From NCBI GenBank assembly GCA_020632655.1, contig JACKFD010000009.1:124001-188000 (forward strand): a stretch of 64,000 nucleotides of DNA, read 5' to 3'. Position 1 is the first letter of the stretch; every line of letters begins with the position of its first letter. The notes under the pieces were generated by a model that searched no databases, was not told the origin of the DNA, and was given only the letters and a program-made list of their open reading frames with translations. Below, in pieces: positions 41,908 through 50,377 of this stretch. Source of the DNA: Spirochaetaceae bacterium. GTDB taxonomy: Bacteria > Myxococcota_A > UBA9160 > UBA4427. A program made the translations under genes and the position numbers.

Positions 41908-41936
41908 TGATTAGCCTTTTGCAGGTGCCCTGTCAA
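41908..41936 (-). promoter_or_regulatory. Sigma-70-type promoter of tRNA-Val
   Basis: On the minus strand TTGACA (41936-41931), a 17-bp spacer and TAATCA (41913-41908), 23 bp before the tRNA 5' end. Confidence 0.7.
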
Positions 41937-41987
41937 TCGTCCCGCAAGCGTCCCCGAGCGGATTTCTGGCGACCGGCCGCAGATCGT

Positions 41988-42836
41988 TCATTCGAGACCC
42001 GAGGAGGCGCCTGGCGACCCCTCCGCAGCGGGATCCGGAACGGCGAGGACCGGCGCCCAGAGGCCCCGCATCTGCAGCCGACGACCGGCGACGTCCTCCG
42101 AGACGGTCGTCAACGAGAGGCCGGACCGGTCCAGCGCTTCGAGCCTTTGAGCGAGTCGCTCGACGCCGAAGGGACCCTCGACCTCGAGGACCTGGCGCTC
42201 GGGCGAGAACTCGATCGGCACCACGCGCGTCGCCCCCATCGCCCCCTCGAGCGCCTTCACGACCTCGGCATAGGCGGGGAAATGCGAGAGCCCGACGAGC
42301 TCCAGGCGGATCGAGGCGCCGCCGCCCGACCCCGGGCCGAGGGCGCCCTCGACGAGACCGGCCCGCTCGAGCGCAGCCCCCACCCGATCCGCGTCGACGA
42401 CCACCTCGACGACCACGACGTACTCCGTGCGGACGTCGTCCTGCTCGGCGAAGAGCGCCGGCACCTCCCCCTTGTCCTCGAGGATCCGGAAGCCCCGCGT
42501 ATAGGGCAGCAGGTCGTCGCCCAGCGTCTCTCGGAGGCTCGCGACGGTGTCCTCCGACGGACTCGGGCCCGACTCGTCCGGCACCGACTCGCCCATCAGC
42601 TCGAGCGCGACGCGCGAAACCCCCTCCCAGATCGCCGCGCCGATCGCCTGGTCGCGCGGGATCTCCCGCCCCCGCGACGCCTCACGAATGCCGTGGATGC
42701 CGACCGACTCGACCTTGCGCAGCTCCGCTTGCGCCACGCCCGTCCAGGCGAGCAGGGCGATTCCCAGCAGCGCGAGCCCGCAGCCCCCATGCCCGCCGCG
42801 CCCGACCGCCCCGTTCCTCGTTCCGAGTCGCTGCAT
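41988..42836 (-). CDS. Secreted protein of unknown function
   Basis: 282 residues with a signal peptide whose hydrophobic core is LALLGIALLAWTGVAQA, so periplasmic or outer-membrane associated. The mature part begins ELRKVESVGIHGIREASRGR and has alternating helices and strands (LLPYTRGFRILEDKG; EYVVVVEVVVDADRVGAAL), loosely like FlgT/LPP20-type envelope proteins, but no family can be assigned with confidence. It lies 21 bp downstream of dnaE on the same strand, so it may be cotranscribed with it. Confidence 0.75.
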   Translation of the reverse strand: MQRLGTRNGAVGRGGHGGCGLALLGIALLAWTGVAQAELRKVESVGIHGIREASRGREIPRDQAIGAAIWEGVSRVALELMGESVPDESGPSPSEDTVASLRETLGDDLLPYTRGFRILEDKGEVPALFAEQDDVRTEYVVVVEVVVDADRVGAALERAGLVEGALGPGSGGGASIRLELVGLSHFPAYAEVVKALEGAMGATRVVPIEFSPERQVLEVEGPFGVERLAQRLEALDRSGLSLTTVSEDVAGRRLQMRGLWAPVLAVPDPAAEGSPGASSGLE

Positions 42837-42857
42837 CGACGTTCCCCCCCAATCGCC

Positions 42858-45800
42858 TCAGATCGATCGTTCCGTGACGGGCCGACCGAAGAGGCGATCG
42901 ACCTCCCGACACAGATCGGCGGAAGGCGACACGCCCCTGATGCCCCCGACGCCGAGAACCGTCTCGCTCTCGCCCGGGATCGTGATGTGCAGGTAGACCC
43001 CGCAATCGCCCGAGTGCGACCCCAGCAGCTTGCGCAGCGCCACCAGCCGATCCCGCGTCACGTCGGGCGCCTGCACCCGCACACGCAGGTTGGCCGAGAG
43101 CTTCTGCTCGGCCTCGTCGAGCCGCGTCACGTCGCGAACGAGGATCTTCGGCGGATCGCCCTCCTCGAGCGTCCCGTGGATGATCAGCGGAATCGGACCG
43201 CGCTCGCCGTCGCTCGCGACCTGCTCCTTGGCCGCACGCAGCAGCGCCACGTGATTCTCGAAGGGCTCGGAGAAGATCACGAGCTCGAAAGCGCCCTCGA
43301 GGTCCTCGAGCGTGCCGAAGCCCATGCGCTGGCCGCGCTTCGTACGGGTCTCGCGCAGGCCCGTGATCAGCCCGCCCGCGCGGATCTCGCGCCCGCCCTT
43401 GCCCTCGGTCGACAGCGCGGTCGTGTCCGTGAAGCGGGCCAGTAGCGGCGCGACCGAGGCCAGCGGATGACCGGTCACGTAGAAGCCGAGCAGCTCCTTC
43501 TCGTGCCCCAGGCGTTCCCGCTCGCTCCACTCCGACGCCTCGGCCAGCTTCGGCGGGGCCAGGCCACCCTCCTCTCCCATCCCGCCGAAGAGGCTCTCCT
43601 GTCCGACCGCCCGATCCCGCTGGAGCGAGGCGGCCCGCTCGAGCGCGGAGTCGATCGAGGCCCAGACCCCCGCACGCGCCGGATGGAGCGAGTCGAAGGC
43701 GCCGCATTTCACCAATGCCTCGACGACCCGCCGATTCACCTTCCGAGCGTCGACGCGATCGGCGAAGTCGAAGAGGCTCTCGAAGGGGCCGTCTGCCCGC
43801 CTCGCCTCGAGGATCGCGTCGATCGCCCCGGCTCCGACGTTCTTGATCCCGGCGAAGCCGAAGCGGATCGCCCCGTCCACCACACCGAAGTCACGCTCGG
43901 ACTCGTTCACGTCGGGCGGCAGGATCTCGATGCCGTTCTCGCGTACGTGGGCGATGTAGCGGGAGAGCCGATCGTGGTTCGCGGACTCGATCGTGAGGAC
44001 CGAGGCGAGGTATTCCGCGGGGTGGTTCGCCTTGAGATAGGCCGTCTGGTAGGTGATGTAGGCGTAGGCGGTCGAGTGTGCCTTCGGGAAGCCGTATCCG
44101 GCGAACTCGACGATCAGGTCGAAGACGCGTCCCGCCTCCGCACCGTCGATGCCGTTCGCGACGCAGCCGTCGACGAATCGCTCGCGCTGCTTCTGCATGA
44201 CCTCGGGCTTCTTCTTGCCCATGGCCCGCCGGAGCAGGTCGGCCTCGCCGAGGCTGTAGCCGGCCATCTTCTGCGCGATCTGGAGCACCTGGTCCTGGTA
44301 GACGATGACGCCGAGGGTCTCCTCGGTCAGGTCCACGATCGTCGAATGCAGGTATTCGATCTTCGTCGCGCCGCTCTTCCGGCCGACGTAGTCGTCGACC
44401 ATGCCCGACTGGAGAGGACCCGGCCGATAGAGCGCGACGAGGGGGATGATCTCGCGGAAGGTGCGCGGCTTGAGCTTGAGGACGAGGTCCGTCATGCCCG
44501 ACGACTCCACCTGGAACACGCCTTCCGTGTCACCTTCGCAGAGCAGGTCGTAGGTCGGCTCGTCGTCCATCGGGATCGCGTTGACGTCGAAGGTCTCGAA
44601 GCCCGGCTTCTTGCGGATCATGCGCTCGGCATCCGCCATCAGCGTCAGCGTCTTGAGACCCAGGAAATCGAACTTGATCAGCCCCACCTGCTCGACGCAG
44701 CCCATGTTGTACTGCGTCATGACGTCGCCGGACTTGGGGTCCTTGTAGAGCGGCACCATCTCGATCAGCGGCCTCGTCCCGATCACGACGCCCGCCGCGT
44801 GCTTCGAGGCGTGTCGCGTGAGCCCTTCGAGCTTGAGCGCCGTCTCGAGCAGGCGACGCACCTGCCCGTCGGAGTCCATCAGCGCGCGCAGCTCCGGCGA
44901 CTGGCCGATCGCGTCCTCGAGCTTGATCCCGAGCACCTCGGGCACGAGCTTCGCGATCCGGTCCACGTCACCGAAGGACATGCCGAGCACGCGCCCGACG
45001 TCGCGGATCGCCGCCTTCGCCTGCAGCGTCCCGAAGGTCACGATCTGCGCCACCTTCATCTGGTCGTAGCGCCCGTCGAGCTCGTGGCGTCCGCTCTCGG
45101 GATCCCACGCCGGCACCTCGCCGTCGTATTTGTCGGCGACGTAGCGGATCACCTGCTCGCGACCGCGCATGCAGAAGTCGACGTCGATGTCGGGCATCGA
45201 GATGCGCTCGGGATTCAGGAAGCGCTCGAAGATGATGTCGTACTCGATCGGGTCGACGTTCGTGATGTTCATGCCGTAGGCGACGAGGCTGCCAGCGGAG
45301 CTGCCGCGCCCGGGACCGACGGGGATCCCGTTCGCCTTCGCGTAGTTGATGAAGTCCGCGACGATCAGGAAGTAGCCGGGGAAGCCCATCTTCTTGATCA
45401 CGCCGAGCTCGTGCTCGAGCCGCTCGGCGTAGACCTTGCGATCACCCTCGAAGGGGGCGTCGGGCTCCATGCCGAGCTTCGCGCGCAGACCCGACCAGGC
45501 CTGCTCGTCCATCACCTGCTCGAGGGTCTTCCCGGCCGGCACCTGGTAGTCCGGCATGTGGTACTCGCCCATCGGGATCTCGACGTCGCAGCGCTCGGCG
45601 ATCTCGAGCGTCGCCTCGACGGCCTGCGGCACGTCGTGGAAGACCTCGCGCATCTCGTCGCCATCCTTGACGAAGAAGCCGTGTCCGTCGAATCGGAAGC
45701 GCTTCTCGTCGGCGACGTTCGCCGCCGTCCCCACGCAGAGCAGGACGTCGTGGTCGTCGTGATCGTGGCCCTCGAGGTAGTGGGCGTCGTTGGTCGCGAC

Positions 45801-46418
45801 GAGCGGGACGCCGAGATCGTGATGGATCTTCAGCAGCTCCTGGTTCACGAGCTCCTGGGCCGGGATGCCGTGGCGCTGGATCTCGAGGTAGTAGCGATCG
45901 CCGAAGAGCCGCTTGAAGTCCTCGGCGAGCGTCCAGGCCTTGTCCGGCTCGCTCGCGAGGATCGAGCGCGGCACCGGCGCCGACAGGCAGCCCGAGGTGC
46001 AGATCAGTCCCTGGTGGTGCTTCTCGAGGAGCGACCAGTCGATCCGGGGCTTGTAGTAGAAGCCTTCGAGGTAGGCCTTCGAGACCAGGGTCATCAGGTT
46101 CTGGTAGCCCTGGGCGTCCATCGCGAGCAGCAGCAGGTGGTTGATCGCGTCGAAGCCCGTTTCCTCGCGCTGCTTCTTCTCGCGGTCGAAGCGGGAGCCG
46201 CCCGCGAAGTAGACCTCGCAGCCGATGATCGGCTTGACACCGTTCTCCCGGGCCTTCGTGTAGAACTCGACGGTTCCGAACAGGTTGCCGTGGTCCGTCT
46301 GCGCGACGGCCGGCATGTTCGCGGCCTTCGCCCGCTGGAAGAGCGGGTTGTGCTTGATGGCGCCGTCGAGCAGCGAGTACTGCGTGTGCAGATGGAGATG
46401 GACGAAGGGCGCGGGCAT
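42858..46418 (-). CDS. dnaE: DNA polymerase III alpha subunit
   Basis: A 1186-residue replicative polymerase of the DnaE1 type. The N-terminal PHP domain starts FVHLHLHTQYSLLDGA. The palm contains GRGSSAGSLVAYGM and the catalytic aspartates PDIDVDF, with the third in KFDFLGLKTL. These are followed by fingers (YQDQVLQIAQKMAGYS, FPKAHSTAYA), a helix-hairpin-helix region and a C-terminal OB fold. It synthesises DNA in the Pol III holoenzyme. It begins 6 bp after the guaA stop on the same strand. Confidence 0.98.
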   Translation of the reverse strand: MPAPFVHLHLHTQYSLLDGAIKHNPLFQRAKAANMPAVAQTDHGNLFGTVEFYTKARENGVKPIIGCEVYFAGGSRFDREKKQREETGFDAINHLLLLAMDAQGYQNLMTLVSKAYLEGFYYKPRIDWSLLEKHHQGLICTSGCLSAPVPRSILASEPDKAWTLAEDFKRLFGDRYYLEIQRHGIPAQELVNQELLKIHHDLGVPLVATNDAHYLEGHDHDDHDVLLCVGTAANVADEKRFRFDGHGFFVKDGDEMREVFHDVPQAVEATLEIAERCDVEIPMGEYHMPDYQVPAGKTLEQVMDEQAWSGLRAKLGMEPDAPFEGDRKVYAERLEHELGVIKKMGFPGYFLIVADFINYAKANGIPVGPGRGSSAGSLVAYGMNITNVDPIEYDIIFERFLNPERISMPDIDVDFCMRGREQVIRYVADKYDGEVPAWDPESGRHELDGRYDQMKVAQIVTFGTLQAKAAIRDVGRVLGMSFGDVDRIAKLVPEVLGIKLEDAIGQSPELRALMDSDGQVRRLLETALKLEGLTRHASKHAAGVVIGTRPLIEMVPLYKDPKSGDVMTQYNMGCVEQVGLIKFDFLGLKTLTLMADAERMIRKKPGFETFDVNAIPMDDEPTYDLLCEGDTEGVFQVESSGMTDLVLKLKPRTFREIIPLVALYRPGPLQSGMVDDYVGRKSGATKIEYLHSTIVDLTEETLGVIVYQDQVLQIAQKMAGYSLGEADLLRRAMGKKKPEVMQKQRERFVDGCVANGIDGAEAGRVFDLIVEFAGYGFPKAHSTAYAYITYQTAYLKANHPAEYLASVLTIESANHDRLSRYIAHVRENGIEILPPDVNESERDFGVVDGAIRFGFAGIKNVGAGAIDAILEARRADGPFESLFDFADRVDARKVNRRVVEALVKCGAFDSLHPARAGVWASIDSALERAASLQRDRAVGQESLFGGMGEEGGLAPPKLAEASEWSERERLGHEKELLGFYVTGHPLASVAPLLARFTDTTALSTEGKGGREIRAGGLITGLRETRTKRGQRMGFGTLEDLEGAFELVIFSEPFENHVALLRAAKEQVASDGERGPIPLIIHGTLEEGDPPKILVRDVTRLDEAEQKLSANLRVRVQAPDVTRDRLVALRKLLGSHSGDCGVYLHITIPGESETVLGVGGIRGVSPSADLCREVDRLFGRPVTERSI

Positions 46419-46424
46419 GCCGGC

Positions 46425-47987
46425 CTACTCCCACTCGATCGTCGCGGGGGGCTTGCTCGAGATGTCGTAGACGACGCGGTTGATGCCGGCGACCTCGTTG
46501 ATGATGCGATTCGAGATCCGTCCCAGGACTTCGTAGGGAATGTGGGCGAAGTCGGCGGTCATCGCGTCGGTCGAAGTGACGGCGCGCACGGCCACCACGT
46601 TCTCGTAGGTCCGCGAGTCCCCCATCACGCCCACGCTCTGAACGGGCAGGAACACGACGAGGGCCTGCCAGATCTGATCGTAGAGACCGGCGGCGCGGAT
46701 CTCCTCGACCATGATCGCGTCCGCCTCGCGCAGGGGCCGCAGGCGCTCGCGCGTCACCTCGCCGAGGATCCGGATGCCGAGGCCGGGACCCGGGAAGGGA
46801 TGCCGACCGAGGGCACGCGCCGGCAGGCCGAGCTCGCGACCGACGGCCCGCACCTCGTCCTTGAAGAGCTCGCGCAGGGGCTCGACCAGCTCGAGCTTCA
46901 TGTCCTCGGGCAGGCCGCCCACGTTGTGATGGGTCTTGATCGTGACGGACTTGCCCTTGACCGAGACGCTCTCGATCACGTCGGGATAGAGCGTGCCCTG
47001 CACGAGGAAGCCCACGTCGCCGATCCTGGCCGCCTCCTCCTCGAAGACCTCGACGAAGTGGTTGCCGATGATCTTGCGCTTCTTCTCGGGCTCGGTCACG
47101 CCAGCGAGCGCAGACAGGAAGCGGTCGGAGGCATCGACCGAGACGAGGTCGATGCCGAGGGACTCGCGGAAGAGCGCCTCGACCTCCTGTCGCTCGTCCT
47201 TCCGCATCATGCCGTGGTCGACGAAGATGCAGGTCAGCTGGTCCCCGATCGCGCGATGGACCAGCGCCGCGGCGACCGAGGAATCGACGCCGCCCGAGAG
47301 CCCGCAGACCGCGCGGCCCGTGCCCACCTGCGCACGGATCGCTTCGATCGCGTCGTCGACGAAGGACGCCATCGTCCAGGTCGGCGCGCAGCCGCAGATG
47401 TCGTGCACGAAGTTCTGGAGCATCCGCACGCCGTGCTGCGTATGCACCACTTCGGGATGGAACTGCACACCCCAGAAGGGCCGTCCCTCGGCGCGTACCG
47501 CGGCGAAGGGCGACCCCCCGGAGCTCGCGATCACGCTCATGTCGCCCGGCAGCGAGAGGACGCGATCGCCGTGACTCATCCACACGATCTGGTCGGCGTC
47601 CGTCGGGATGCCCGCGAAGAGCGGATCCTCGCGCTCGATCTTGAGCGTCGCTCGGCCGTACTCGCGATCCTCGGCCTTCTCGACCCGTCCACCCAGGCGA
47701 TGCACCAGCAGCTGGAGGCCGTAGCAGATGCCGAGGATCGGCACGCCGAGCTCGAGCACGCCGGCGTCGAAGTCGGGTGCATCGGCGTCGAGGACCGAGC
47801 TCGGGCCGCCGGAGAGGATGATGCCCGCCGGGTCGAAGGCGCGGATCGTCTCGAGGTCGACGTCCGCAGGGTGCAGCTCGCAGTAGACGTGGGCCTCGCG
47901 CACGCGACGCGCGATCAGCTGGGAGTACTGCGCCCCGAAGTCGAGGATCAGGATCCTCGAGTCGGTGGCGTGGGGATGGGAAGACAT
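46425..47987 (-). CDS. guaA: GMP synthase (glutamine-hydrolysing)
   Basis: A 520-residue two-domain enzyme converting XMP to GMP. The N-terminal class I glutamine amidotransferase has ILILDFGAQYSQLI, nucleophile Cys in GICYGLQ, and GVQFHPEV. The ATP-pyrophosphatase domain has the P-loop GLSGGVDSSV and ends DISSKPPATIEWE. The ATG at 47987 has GAGGAA about 10 nt upstream. The gene lies downstream of guaB on the same strand, and 139 bp separate the two. Confidence 0.98.
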   Translation of the reverse strand: MSSHPHATDSRILILDFGAQYSQLIARRVREAHVYCELHPADVDLETIRAFDPAGIILSGGPSSVLDADAPDFDAGVLELGVPILGICYGLQLLVHRLGGRVEKAEDREYGRATLKIEREDPLFAGIPTDADQIVWMSHGDRVLSLPGDMSVIASSGGSPFAAVRAEGRPFWGVQFHPEVVHTQHGVRMLQNFVHDICGCAPTWTMASFVDDAIEAIRAQVGTGRAVCGLSGGVDSSVAAALVHRAIGDQLTCIFVDHGMMRKDERQEVEALFRESLGIDLVSVDASDRFLSALAGVTEPEKKRKIIGNHFVEVFEEEAARIGDVGFLVQGTLYPDVIESVSVKGKSVTIKTHHNVGGLPEDMKLELVEPLRELFKDEVRAVGRELGLPARALGRHPFPGPGLGIRILGEVTRERLRPLREADAIMVEEIRAAGLYDQIWQALVVFLPVQSVGVMGDSRTYENVVAVRAVTSTDAMTADFAHIPYEVLGRISNRIINEVAGINRVVYDISSKPPATIEWE

Positions 47988-48126
47988 GACGGACCCGTTC
48001 CTCGGAGCCAGGGTCGACCGCACGGGGCGCGGTCGAGTCGATCACGCGCCGGGGGGGGAGGTTCGGCGCGAATGGGCGATCTCGTCTCGCCGCGGACGCG
48101 CGCAGCGCCCGAAGCGGCGGTGTGCA

Positions 48127-49587
48127 TCACTCCAGTCGGTAGTTCGGCGCCTCCTTCGTGACGATCACGTCGTGGACGTGGCTCTCCTGCAGACCCGCCG
48201 AGGAGATCCGCACGAAGCGCGCGTTGCGCCGCAGCTCCGCGAGGCTCGGCGCGCCGCAGTAGCCCATCCCGGAACGCAGCCCGCCGTAGAGCTGGTGCAA
48301 CGACTGGGAGAGGCTCCCGCGGTAGGGCACGCGACCCTCGATGCCTTCGGGCACGAGCTTGTCCGTCGTGACCTCGCTCTGGAAGTAGCGGTCGCGGCTG
48401 CCCGCGGCCATCGCGCCGAGGGATCCCATCCCGCGGTAGACCTTGTACGAGCGGCCCTGGAAGAGGACGACCTCGCCGGGCGACTCATCGGTCCCGGCGA
48501 AGAGCGAGCCGATCATGATCGTCGAGGCGCCGGCAGCGAGCCCCTTGACGACGTCGCCGGAGAACTTGATGCCTCCGTCGCCGATCACGGGTACGTCCGA
48601 TCGCGCCGCGACCTCCGCCGCGTCCCGGATCGCCGTGAACTGCGGCACGCCGACACCGGCCACGATCCGCGTGGTGCAGATCGAGCCCGGACCGACGCCG
48701 ACCTTCACCCCCGAGACGCCCGCCTTGATCAGCGCCTCGGTCCCCTCCGCCGTCGCGACGTTGCCGCCCACGAGCGGCAGGTCCGGGAAGTGGCTCTTCA
48801 GCTCGCGGATCGTCTCGAGCACGCCGGCCGAGTGGCCGTGGGCCGTATCGACGACCACCACGTCGACGCCGGCGGCAACCAGCGCCTCGGCCCGCTCGAG
48901 CCGGTCGAGCCCGACGCCGATCGCCGCGCCGCAGCGCAGCCGACCGAACTGGTCCTTGCAGGCGTCGGGGTAGCGCTCGGCCTTCTCGATGTCCTTGATC
49001 GTGATCAGGCCGCAGAGCATGCCCTCGTCGTCGACGACGAGCAGCTTCTCGATGCGATGCTGGTGGAGCAGCTCCTGGGCGCGCTCCATCGTCGTGCCCG
49101 GCGCGACCGTGACGAGCCCCTCGCTCGTCATGACGGTCGAGATCTGGGCCGAGACGTCCTTCACGAAGCGCAGGTCGCGGTTGGTCAGGATGCCGACCGC
49201 CTTGCCGTCCCGCGTGACCGGCACGCCCGAGATCCTGAAGCGGTTCATCACTTCGAGCGCCTCACGGATCGGCTGCTCGGGGCGCATCGTGATCGGGTCG
49301 ACGATCATGCCCGACTCGGAGCGCTTGACCTTGTCGACCTCGGCGGCCTGCTCGGCGACCGTGAGGTTCTTGTGGATGATGCCGATGCCGCCGTTGCGCG
49401 CCATGCAGATGGCGGTCTCGTGCTCGGTCACCGTGTCCATGGCGGCGGAGACGAGCGGCGTGCGGAGCTCGATCTCCGTCGTCAGGCGCGTGCGGAGGTC
49501 GACCTCGTTCGGCAGCACCTCCGAGGCCGCGGGCACGAGAAGTACGTCGTCGAACGTCAGCCCCTCGCGGATCTCCGTGTCTCTCAT
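48127..49587 (-). CDS. guaB: IMP dehydrogenase
   Basis: A 486-residue enzyme catalysing IMP to XMP, the committed step of GMP synthesis. A TIM barrel (LTFDDVLLVPA, VDTAHGHS) carries the catalytic cysteine loop GPGSICTTRI, and two CBS domains are inserted (FRISGVPVTRDGKAVGILTN, LVVDDEGMLCGLITIKD). The ATG at 49587 begins at the conserved MRDTEIREGLTFDDV; the longer frame upstream is low-complexity leader. It precedes guaA, and a promoter 280 bp upstream leaves a long leader. Confidence 0.98.
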   Translation of the reverse strand: MRDTEIREGLTFDDVLLVPAASEVLPNEVDLRTRLTTEIELRTPLVSAAMDTVTEHETAICMARNGGIGIIHKNLTVAEQAAEVDKVKRSESGMIVDPITMRPEQPIREALEVMNRFRISGVPVTRDGKAVGILTNRDLRFVKDVSAQISTVMTSEGLVTVAPGTTMERAQELLHQHRIEKLLVVDDEGMLCGLITIKDIEKAERYPDACKDQFGRLRCGAAIGVGLDRLERAEALVAAGVDVVVVDTAHGHSAGVLETIRELKSHFPDLPLVGGNVATAEGTEALIKAGVSGVKVGVGPGSICTTRIVAGVGVPQFTAIRDAAEVAARSDVPVIGDGGIKFSGDVVKGLAAGASTIMIGSLFAGTDESPGEVVLFQGRSYKVYRGMGSLGAMAAGSRDRYFQSEVTTDKLVPEGIEGRVPYRGSLSQSLHQLYGGLRSGMGYCGAPSLAELRRNARFVRISSAGLQESHVHDVIVTKEAPNYRLE

Positions 49588-49866
49588 CTTGATCGGCGCC
49601 GCCTCGTCGCCCGGCTCGTGGCCGGGCCGCTTCGGGCCGCGCCCCCCGGACGGCCGACGGCCGGGCGGCTCGGCCCAGACCTCGCGTCGACCGTCGGGAG
49701 TGGTCCTTCGAGTGGCGCCGGGTGCCACCGGGCGGCTCCCGGCGGAGGCCGGAGGCCTGGACGGTCTCGTACGATCGACTCGCGGATGGGCATCGATCGG
49801 GCATGAAGGGCGGGTGACGGGGCGGGTTCCGGCCGGGCAGCCTCACCCCCATGTGACCGATGCCGC
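49588..49866 (-). promoter_or_regulatory. Long 5' leader of guaBA
   Basis: Assuming transcription from the promoter at 49867-49895, the guaB mRNA has a leader of about 270 nt rich in GC hairpins, including GGGTGA pairing with TCACCC near its 5' end. No known riboswitch class was recognised by eye. Confidence 0.4.
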
Positions 49867-49895
49867 AGGATAATCGTCGGGTCAGACGGGGTCAA
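49867..49895 (-). promoter_or_regulatory. Sigma-70-type promoter upstream of guaBA
   Basis: On the minus strand TTGACC (49895-49890), 17 bp, TATCCT (49872-49867). It is the best promoter match between guaB and the gene upstream. Confidence 0.6.
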
Positions 49896-49924
49896 CCGAA
49901 CCCAGGGGCCCGACGGCGGCGCGG

Positions 49925-50377
49925 CTACTCGTCGCCGTCGCCGCCCTCCCCGTCGATCGCGGCGCGCACGCCCCGTCGCGCCAGCCCCGCGAGCTCGCTG
50001 GCCACGGCCTCGGCGAGCCGGAAGGCGGTTCGCGGGGCATCGTCGGCCAGCCGCGGCAGACCCGACCTCGGCAGCAGCCAGATCGTGCAGGGACCGTCGG
50101 CCAGCGCCGTCACCTCCCGCGGCCCGAGGGCGAAGAGCGAGGCCGCGCCGAGATGCTGACAGGCCTCGATGGTCCCGATCACGCCACCGGTCCGCCGGCT
50201 CTTCAGCTTGAGCCGGCCCTCGACGAGCAGCACCAGTCCCTCGGCCTCCGAGCCCTCCCGGAACGCGCTCTTGCCCGCCGGCAGCCGCCGCTCCTCGAGC
50301 AGCTCGACGAGCGCGTCCCGGTCCTCTTCGTTGAACTCCGCGAAGAGCGAGAAGCGTTTCAGCCGCTCGGGTCTCAC
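49925..50377 (-). CDS. Cyclic-nucleotide-binding domain protein (Crp-type sensor, no HTH)
   Basis: 150 residues forming one cNMP-binding beta-roll: LKRFSLFAEFNEEDRDAL, the LPAGKSAFREGSEAEGLVL stretch and GAASLFALGPREVTALADG with a shortened phosphate-binding cassette. There is no C-terminal helix-turn-helix, so it is a sensor or protein-interaction module rather than a DNA-binding Crp. GTG 50377 overlaps the stop of the PatA-like gene (GTGA), making it the last gene of a three-gene regulatory operon. Whether it binds cAMP, cGMP or c-di-GMP is unknown. Confidence 0.85.
   Translation of the reverse strand: MRPERLKRFSLFAEFNEEDRDALVELLEERRLPAGKSAFREGSEAEGLVLLVEGRLKLKSRRTGGVIGTIEACQHLGAASLFALGPREVTALADGPCTIWLLPRSGLPRLADDAPRTAFRLAEAVASELAGLARRGVRAAIDGEGGDGDE

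Noticed and set aside
43467..48161. A 1564-codon open frame on the plus strand opposite dnaE and guaA
   Set aside because: It mirrors two certain minus-strand genes. Its translation is a repetitive Asp/Arg/His/Val-rich string with no domain, the expected shadow of third-position GC bias.
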